A DNA stretch of 7,749 nucleotides from an uncultured Eubacteriales bacterium. Lineage in GTDB: Bacteria; Bacillota; Clostridia; Christensenellales; QALW01. The notes beneath the pieces are model-generated. The model ran no database searches. It was not told the origin of the DNA and saw nothing but the letters and a program-made list of their open reading frames with translations. Position 1 is the stretch's first letter; every line of letters begins with the position of its first letter. The stretch lies in contig URIR01000053.1 in NCBI GenBank assembly GCA_900547955.1, positions 1 to 7,749 on the forward strand, written 5' to 3'. Positions 5,757 to 7,749 of this stretch are shown here, piece after piece. Both the position numbers and the translations under genes were made by a program.

Positions 5757-5785
5757 ATAAAAACAGACGCCTATAATAAATATAT

Positions 5786-6730
5786 TTACATATCCAAACA
5801 ATCCTCCGGAGGCTTATCATCACGCAGGCCTTTAAAAACAGGCTGGCGCAAGCTTCCATTTTTAGTTTTCTCCATAAATGATACTGTGCAAACCAGCGTT
5901 GGCTCCAGCCAAACAGCGTTTTGGTTTGCGCTTGTTGTATCGGAAAAAGGAGAGTTAGTAATTTTCTTTTGCGCTTTTATTCTTAAGAAATCCGCACCTT
6001 TAACTCCCAGAGTCACATGTCCCTTATAGACCAAAGCCTCATTTTGGTACTGCCCTAATACCAAGCTTATCATATTGTTTTCCTTGTATATATACCCGCA
6101 GATTATAAAATCATCATCCAGTAGATTCTTAATTTTTAACCATACTTTAGTCCTTGCGCCTTGAAAATATAAGCTGTCTTTCTTCTTGGCAACTATCCCC
6201 TCCATTCCCTGCTCCTGCACTATTTTAAATAAATCCCGTGCCTGAGAGCAGTCAAAAACTTGTGAAACTGCTATCTGCTCGGATTGCGCCACGACCGTGT
6301 TAAGATATTTCTTGCGCTCTAATAATGGCAGTTTGGTAATATCTTTATTGTGGTAATATAAACAGTCAAATGCTATGAATGAAGCAGGGTGGTGTTCTGC
6401 CTCCATCATTATCTTGTATTTATTGCTTGTAAGGCTGCGGTTCTTTATAGCTTCAAAATTCGGCTTACCGTTTACAACGCACAGTAATTCGCCATCCAAT
6501 ATACACCTTGCATTTACTTGTTTATGAATATTGTTAAGCTCTGGCACCTTATGCTGCATAACCATTTGCCTCTTATTCCGCAGTTCTGTCCCTTTCTCCG
6601 GGTCAAGATACGCAATACAGCGTTCGCCATCCCACTTTATTTCATATACATAATTATCATCCTCAAACAGCTCAACATTTTGAGCAATAAGCATTGGACT
6701 AATATTTTTGCTTTCAAATATATCCATCAT
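5786..6730 (-). CDS. ATP-dependent DNA ligase of the NHEJ type (LigD ligase domain, stand-alone)
   Basis: Seals nicks and joined ends after double-strand breaks. 314 residues: an adenylation domain followed by an OB-fold. Motif I is KWDGER (32-37) with Lys32 as the adenylated nucleophile. Next come LRNKR (50-54), LDGEL (78-82), motif III FDCLYY (121-126), motif IV EGIVAKK (177-183) and motif V WLKIK (197-201). The OB-fold region starts with DDFIICGYI (206-214), and the end carries the LigD-type RQPVFKGLRDDKPPE. Neither the polymerase/primase nor the phosphoesterase domain of mycobacterial LigD is present; those could be separate genes or absent. The ATG at 6730 overlaps the ku TGA as ATGA, with a second ATG directly after. 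No clear ribosome binding site is seen, so translation is probably coupled to ku. The product acts with Ku on chromosomal DNA, perhaps in or after the spore state as known for Bacillus, which is inference here. Confidence 0.92.
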   Translation of the reverse strand: MMDIFESKNISPMLIAQNVELFEDDNYVYEIKWDGERCIAYLDPEKGTELRNKRQMVMQHKVPELNNIHKQVNARCILDGELLCVVNGKPNFEAIKNRSLTSNKYKIMMEAEHHPASFIAFDCLYYHNKDITKLPLLERKKYLNTVVAQSEQIAVSQVFDCSQARDLFKIVQEQGMEGIVAKKKDSLYFQGARTKVWLKIKNLLDDDFIICGYIYKENNMISLVLGQYQNEALVYKGHVTLGVKGADFLRIKAQKKITNSPFSDTTSANQNAVWLEPTLVCTVSFMEKTKNGSLRQPVFKGLRDDKPPEDCLDM

Positions 6731-7539
6731 GATACCGAGGCTTTGGGGCGTGAATGTACTTTCCGAGGCTGTTTAGTTCCCGGAGCCGCCTGTTCAAGCA
6801 TTTTTTCCAGCGCTTCTATCATGCTAAGCGCAGCCGCAGGCTGCGCTTCCGGTTCCTGACTTATTTCCTTATTATCAGCCTTAGCCTGAATAATTTCCCA
6901 CAATCTTTCCCTGTATTCATCATGATACTTTGACGGCTCAAAATGCTCTTTCATGCTGTTTATAATAGCTTTGCCCATAGATAATTCCTGCTCGGATAAA
7001 TCGGGTTTAGCCGGCTCCTTAGGCATTGCTTTTACTTCGTCATTATAAAACAAGCATTCGGCCAAAATTCCCGTGTCAGTAGCTATAATCGCCATTAAAT
7101 GTTCTGATTGGCCTATTACACCTTTACCTATGGCTACTACATTTTCTTCTAGCATACAACGCCGCAGCAGTTCATAAGGCCTATCGCCTCCTGCTTCTGG
7201 CACAACATGATACGTTTTATCATAAAAAATAGGCCGTATATCTTTTATATCGGCAAAATGCAGTATATGAATAGCCTTATCCTTCTGAAGCTTTGCTTTC
7301 TCAAAATCCTCATCAGTCAAAGTTACATATTTGCCAGGTTCTATTTCAAAGCCTTTGACTATATCATCATTTGAAACCTCTTTACCGCAATTAGCGCACA
7401 CCTTTTTATATTTTACTCTAGAGCCATCCTCTCTGCATATTTGATTGAAATGAATATCATTGTCTTGAGTAGCGGTATGCAAGGAAATAGGAACATGCAA
7501 TAACCCAAACGATATTGCTCCTTTCATTACTGCAGCCAT
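6727..7539 (-). CDS. ku: Ku, DNA end-binding protein of bacterial NHEJ
   Basis: Homodimeric ring that threads onto double-strand DNA ends and recruits the ligase. 270 residues, typical of bacterial Ku. The N-terminus has the hallmark KGAISFGLLHVPISL (6-20). C48-A-N-C51 is the Cys pair found in many bacterial Ku proteins. Conserved parts further on are GFEIEPGKYVTLTDED (63-78), PELL-type PYELLRRCM (121-129) and YHDEYRERLWEIIQAK (205-220), which closes the Ku core. The remaining 50 residues form the variable C-terminal region that contacts ligase, ending in a basic tail (KQPRKVHSRPKA). AGGAGGT (minus-strand reading of 7545-7551) lies 5 nt before the ATG; Met5 is a less likely start. The ligase gene follows with a 4-nt overlap. 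A promoter must lie between 7551 and 7634, but no convincing SigA or SigG match was found. GC content appears lower than in glnS. Confidence 0.95.
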   Translation of the reverse strand: MAAVMKGAISFGLLHVPISLHTATQDNDIHFNQICREDGSRVKYKKVCANCGKEVSNDDIVKGFEIEPGKYVTLTDEDFEKAKLQKDKAIHILHFADIKDIRPIFYDKTYHVVPEAGGDRPYELLRRCMLEENVVAIGKGVIGQSEHLMAIIATDTGILAECLFYNDEVKAMPKEPAKPDLSEQELSMGKAIINSMKEHFEPSKYHDEYRERLWEIIQAKADNKEISQEPEAQPAAALSMIEALEKMLEQAAPGTKQPRKVHSRPKASVS

Positions 7540-7633
7540 ATTCTACCTCCTAAGTTTTCTTTTGATGTTATTCTGCTTAATCCTTAAAAATTAATACATG
7601 TTATGGAGATAAAATATGGTTGTATATAATAAT

Positions 7634-7658
7634 AAAAAACGGGAGGCGTTACGCCCCC
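7634..7658 (-). terminator. Rho-independent terminator of the right-edge gene
   Basis: Read on the minus strand, GGGGGCG (7658-7652) pairs with CGCCTCC (7648-7642) through a TAA loop with one G-U pair, followed by a G and six T (7639-7634). The loop is itself the stop codon of the preceding gene, so the 5' arm of the stem is coding sequence. Confidence 0.8.
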
Positions 7659-7749
7659 GCAATCCTCTTAATCTGCTCCAGCTTATCCTTTAACTCATCC
7701 CGCTCCGCAGTTACGCTTTTCAGCTCGCTCTGCGTATCAATTAGCTCCT
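7649..7749 (-). CDS. C-terminal end of an unidentified coiled-coil protein (partial)
   Basis: The last 32 codons of a gene entering from the right edge, stopping at TAA (7651-7649). The peptide is highly charged with heptad-like spacing of hydrophobic residues (LIDTQSELKSV, then AERDELKDKLEQIKRI), so it is very likely a coiled coil or long helix at the C-terminus. Support for coding is the intact frame to the edge, the helix character and a terminator placed exactly at the stop. Too little is present to name a family. It reads in the same direction as ku, but the terminator separates the two. Confidence 0.7.
   Translation of the reverse strand, partial: ELIDTQSELKSVTAERDELKDKLEQIKRIAGA

Noticed and set aside
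7552..7633. A forespore SigG-type promoter upstream of ku, suggested by GTATT and CAGAATA (minus strand)
   Set aside because: The -10 candidate misses a key position and the -35 is weak in a very AT-rich stretch; the match is no better than chance would allow.

Overview
The window looks like a chromosomal segment of an endospore-forming, low-to-mid GC Bacillota, most likely a clostridial or related gut lineage. This is inferred from strong GGAGG ribosome binding sites, TTGACA/TATAAT-type promoters, frequent ATA and AGG/AGA codons, and the gene families present: DUF1292, DUF3006, CotJC-type manganese catalase, a PfoR-like PTS EIIC, and a two-gene Ku plus ligase set. No genus can be named from this sequence alone.

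Layout. Positions 1-151 hold a large GC-rich inverted repeat that folds into a four-way, cloverleaf-shaped structure. glnS (glutaminyl-tRNA synthetase) follows on the minus strand, with a near-consensus extended -10 promoter at 1922-1950. Diverging from it on the plus strand is a compact operon (promoter 2106-2134, terminator 4972-5008). It encodes a PTS EIIC-like membrane protein, a secreted lipoprotein with a ComEC-type metallo-beta-lactamase domain and an Ada-like zinc tail, a DUF3006 protein starting at TTG, and a DUF1292 protein with a Cys/His-rich tail. A second cloverleaf element of the same architecture (5019-5124) lies just after that terminator. Then come a 5'-truncated manganese catalase (minus), an orphan plus-strand promoter followed by a strong hairpin (possible short RNA), and a translationally coupled ku-ligase pair (minus) for non-homologous end joining. 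At the right edge is the coiled-coil C-terminus of another minus-strand gene with its own terminator.

How the genes work together. Ku and the ATP-dependent ligase overlap by 4 nt and form a minimal double-strand-break repair unit. In the plus-strand operon, the MBL lipoprotein and DUF3006 are a recurrent pairing in Bacillota. The link to the EIIC-like protein is positional only.

The most unusual feature is the pair of cloverleaf elements. Hairpins 1 and 3 have near-identical sequences in the two copies, whereas hairpin 2 and the closing stem differ in sequence yet still base-pair. That pattern points to a dispersed, structure-selected repeat or non-autonomous mobile element family that I do not recognise by name.
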